Under the pieces are notes generated by a model, which saw only the letters and a program-made list of their open reading frames with translations, was not told the DNA's origin and ran no database searches. A program made the position numbers and the translations under genes. A stretch of DNA of 64,000 nucleotides, taken from positions 72,324,868 through 72,388,867 of the forward strand of contig OU744725.1 in assembly GCA_916613615.1 (NCBI GenBank). Direction: 5' to 3'. The DNA comes from Steromphala cineraria. Its lineage: Eukaryota > Mollusca > Gastropoda > Trochida > Trochidae. This document shows, piece after piece, positions 62,136 to 64,000 of this stretch (position 1 is its first letter; the number at the start of each line of letters is the position of its first letter).

Positions 62136-63721
62136 ATGCTTATGAAACTAGATAACGTCTTCTGTGGATTTCATTTGGCTAACTTTACAAAGGAGTTTGT
62201 GTATTACCATGGGTATTGTCTCAACTACAGTACAATTTGAAAATGATGTCCACTCCATATTCAAATGTGTCCCCTTCATATCCAAAAATGTCCTCTCCCT
62301 ATCCGACCTCCTTGGTCCGCTCCGCCGATTATTCGGCGAGTCCACTCCGCTGCCATGTTGATTTGTTATTTTGTCAATAACTTCGTAGTTTCTGAACCAA
62401 ATCAGTTCAAGTTGCACAGAACTCTTTATGATAAACAAACACTGATATGCGCGACAACATGTATGAGATTCAAAGTCGTTAAGGGCATGAAAAGAGGCAT
62501 TTAAAAGTCTCCTCTCCGCTTCGAAAATGAAAGTGAGATAAACATCAACTTGACATCTAAAATACGCAAATTTCTTGCAGTTTGTGAACGAAAACTCGTA
62601 AGGAATGTATTCGAAATTCTATTCCTGATTACAACAGTTAAAGGTGACCATCTAAACCTCGTCGATTAGGAGAAGGGAGCACTGAAAGCAGACACCTACC
62701 TCTGTTGACCTGTCACGTCCACCATTTTGAAAAGTCCCCTCCTTACCGGGTACACGACAGTGAGGATGTAACTCCCAAGACGAATGTTTCAATATTGAGT
62801 ATATGTCTTTGTATATAGGCTTCATTCATTGTGATAATGTTTATGAAGTTGTTGCCATTAAAGAAAGTGAATGCAACATTTATTCTGTAAATGCATCTCT
62901 CATAAATTAAAAACGCAATAAAAGAAACAAATCTCAAAAATCAACCAATCGATGTTCTCTTCTTATTTACACTATTTAGATTATGGTTTTCTCAACTGCT
63001 GCAAATATAAATGCGTTGCGGATTGTTGATACTATCTACATGAATCATCTTCACAAACAGAACCAAATCACGCATGCATCATGCGACAGAGTGTCGACTG
63101 ATGCATTCTTAAAAATCAAATTTTATTTTTTCGTTATTGATAAGGAAAATATAATTAAGATGGTCATATTTTGGTTTTATGAAATTATTTTGGTTTTATG
63201 ATAAATAAAATATTTACGCGTTTGTTTAATTATTAAAATAGAAATGAGAGAAATTTATACACACCATTTTGAATGAAACACTACGCTCCCCTTACATGCA
63301 GCAATGAAGGTGAACTCCACACCGCATCAATCAGAAATGCAATGTTGTGAGTATGTGACAGCCTCCAGCATAACAGGGCATCTTTTCTGATTGGCTTAGC
63401 GACGAATGTCGGAGTTCAACGGGCCATGTTGGTCAATTCTAAATCAACAGTGGGACACTGCTCAATTTGTTTGTCCCGTGTAAGACGAGTGTCTTCTATG
63501 TAAAACAAACATCTCCTGTGTCAGCCAAATGCCTCTAGTGTAGAACCTATATGAACTGTTAGAACAATCTAAATTTGTCATGTTCCTTCAGCATTATTCT
63601 TTTTAATCAATTTTGTCACATTTTACATATAACTTATGATGCATTATTTCTACTGTGAGGTAAGAAGGGGTGTTTGATCAATTATCAAATCTTTGCCGAA
63701 CCCTATTTCAGAAAATTCAAG
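62136..63721. other. Copy-2 spacer and Rho upstream region
   Basis: About 62136-62760 has no counterpart in copy 1 and may be LINE 3' end or another insertion; no frame is recognised. From about 62790 homology to copy 1 resumes, with a ~1.4 kb deletion near 63040, then the Rho 5' flank. Confidence 0.4.
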
Positions 63722-63883
63722 ATGGCTTCAGCACCAATGAGGAGGAAGCTGGTTATAGTTGGAGACGGGTATTGTGGTAAGACGTGTCTGCTGTCCGTCT
63801 TCAGCAAGAACCAGTTCCCTGAGGTGTACGTGCCAACCATCCGTGATACTTACATGGCAGACATTGAAGTAAAAAGAATCTTG
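63722..63883 (+). CDS. Rho-family small GTPase, copy 2; first coding exon, cut by window end
   Basis: This exon encodes 54 residues and ends at a GTAAGT donor (63884). It holds the N-terminal [11 protein letters not shown] strand, the P-loop GDGYCGKT, and switch I reading [17 protein letters not shown], nearer to RhoA than the copy-1 gene. Differences from copy 1 cluster in switch I and at the exon end, while the first ~30 codons are almost the same. The second exon (G3, NKKD, ECSA and lipidation box) should lie just beyond 64000, by analogy with the 308-bp intron in copy 1. Whether this copy is intact cannot be judged here. Confidence 0.85.
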
Positions 63884-64000
63884 GTAAGTTGTTCATCAAT
63901 CTCGTACCTACACCTTGCCGCACCAAAGGAGGCTTTGTGATTTGATGTAACATTATAATTAACTAAAATTAAGTTTCTTATCCAGATAACCATCATAAAC

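Larger units (their letters stand above)
34902..64000 (+). repeat. Copy 2 of ~34.9 kb tandem segmental duplication
   Basis: Homology to copy 1 restarts abruptly at 34902, after unrelated sequence ending near 34901, and continues to the window end. Insertions present only here include a LINE fragment (59104-59918, minus strand), a second LINE (about 60580-62135, plus strand), a foldback element (about 45942-46317), a GGTGA microsatellite block (about 48587-48675) and about 310 bp in B intron 1 (about 44043-44350). Relative to copy 1 it lacks about 1.4 kb (matching about 26790-28160), one of two 1436-bp tandem units, and two of the three decoy 123-bp repeats before B exon 2. Confidence 0.95.

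Noticed and set aside
62148..62504. Overlapping 65-96-codon frames on both strands after the LINE
   Set aside because: They contradict each other, lack recognisable domains and have no counterpart in copy 1.

Overview
This is eukaryotic, animal-type genomic DNA. It is AT-rich, its genes are split by GT/AG introns, it carries several decayed non-LTR retrotransposons (LINEs), and it is dense in small inverted-repeat elements and minisatellites. The GTCCCCCGCCG-ended element, the LINE types and the amino-acid transporter sequences suggest a lophotrochozoan, most likely a mollusc. That placement is an inference from pattern recognition, not a database match.

The window is essentially one unit of about 34.9 kb present twice in direct orientation. 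Copy 1 runs from position 1 to about 29.7 kb, followed by about 5.2 kb that is not repeated in view. Copy 2 starts at 34902 and runs off the right edge. Each copy holds, in order and all on the + strand: transporter A (8 exons), a decayed LINE 3' end, transporter B (7 exons, with a large minisatellite in one intron), a repeat-rich spacer, and a two-exon Rho-type small GTPase. A and B are paralogous AAAP-family (Aa_trans) membrane transporters whose exons share lengths and phases.

Gene status differs between copies. A in copy 2 (A2) and both B genes (B1, B2) read through intact at 436, 418 and 418 residues. A in copy 1 (A1) has one in-frame stop at codon 269 and is called a pseudogene. Rho in copy 1 has an in-frame stop at codon 154. 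Rho in copy 2 is cut by the window end after its first coding exon.

The most interesting signals come from comparing the four transporter copies. The last exon is identical over 143 bp between the otherwise diverged A and B genes, and part of A1 exon 6 matches B2 perfectly while differing from its own duplicate A2. Both point to gene conversion inside the cluster. Each B gene also carries a dead, A/B-hybrid copy of the exon that is broken in A1, with a TAA at the same codon. The two unit copies serve as empty and filled sites for several mobile elements: two 5'-truncated LINEs, a three-CRE foldback element and a TIR-bounded minisatellite. A second, smaller duplication inside copy 1 gives an empty site for a TTAA element. 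A ~1 kb TIR element made of 151-bp repeats carries palindromes of the extended nuclear-receptor half-site TCAAGGTCA.
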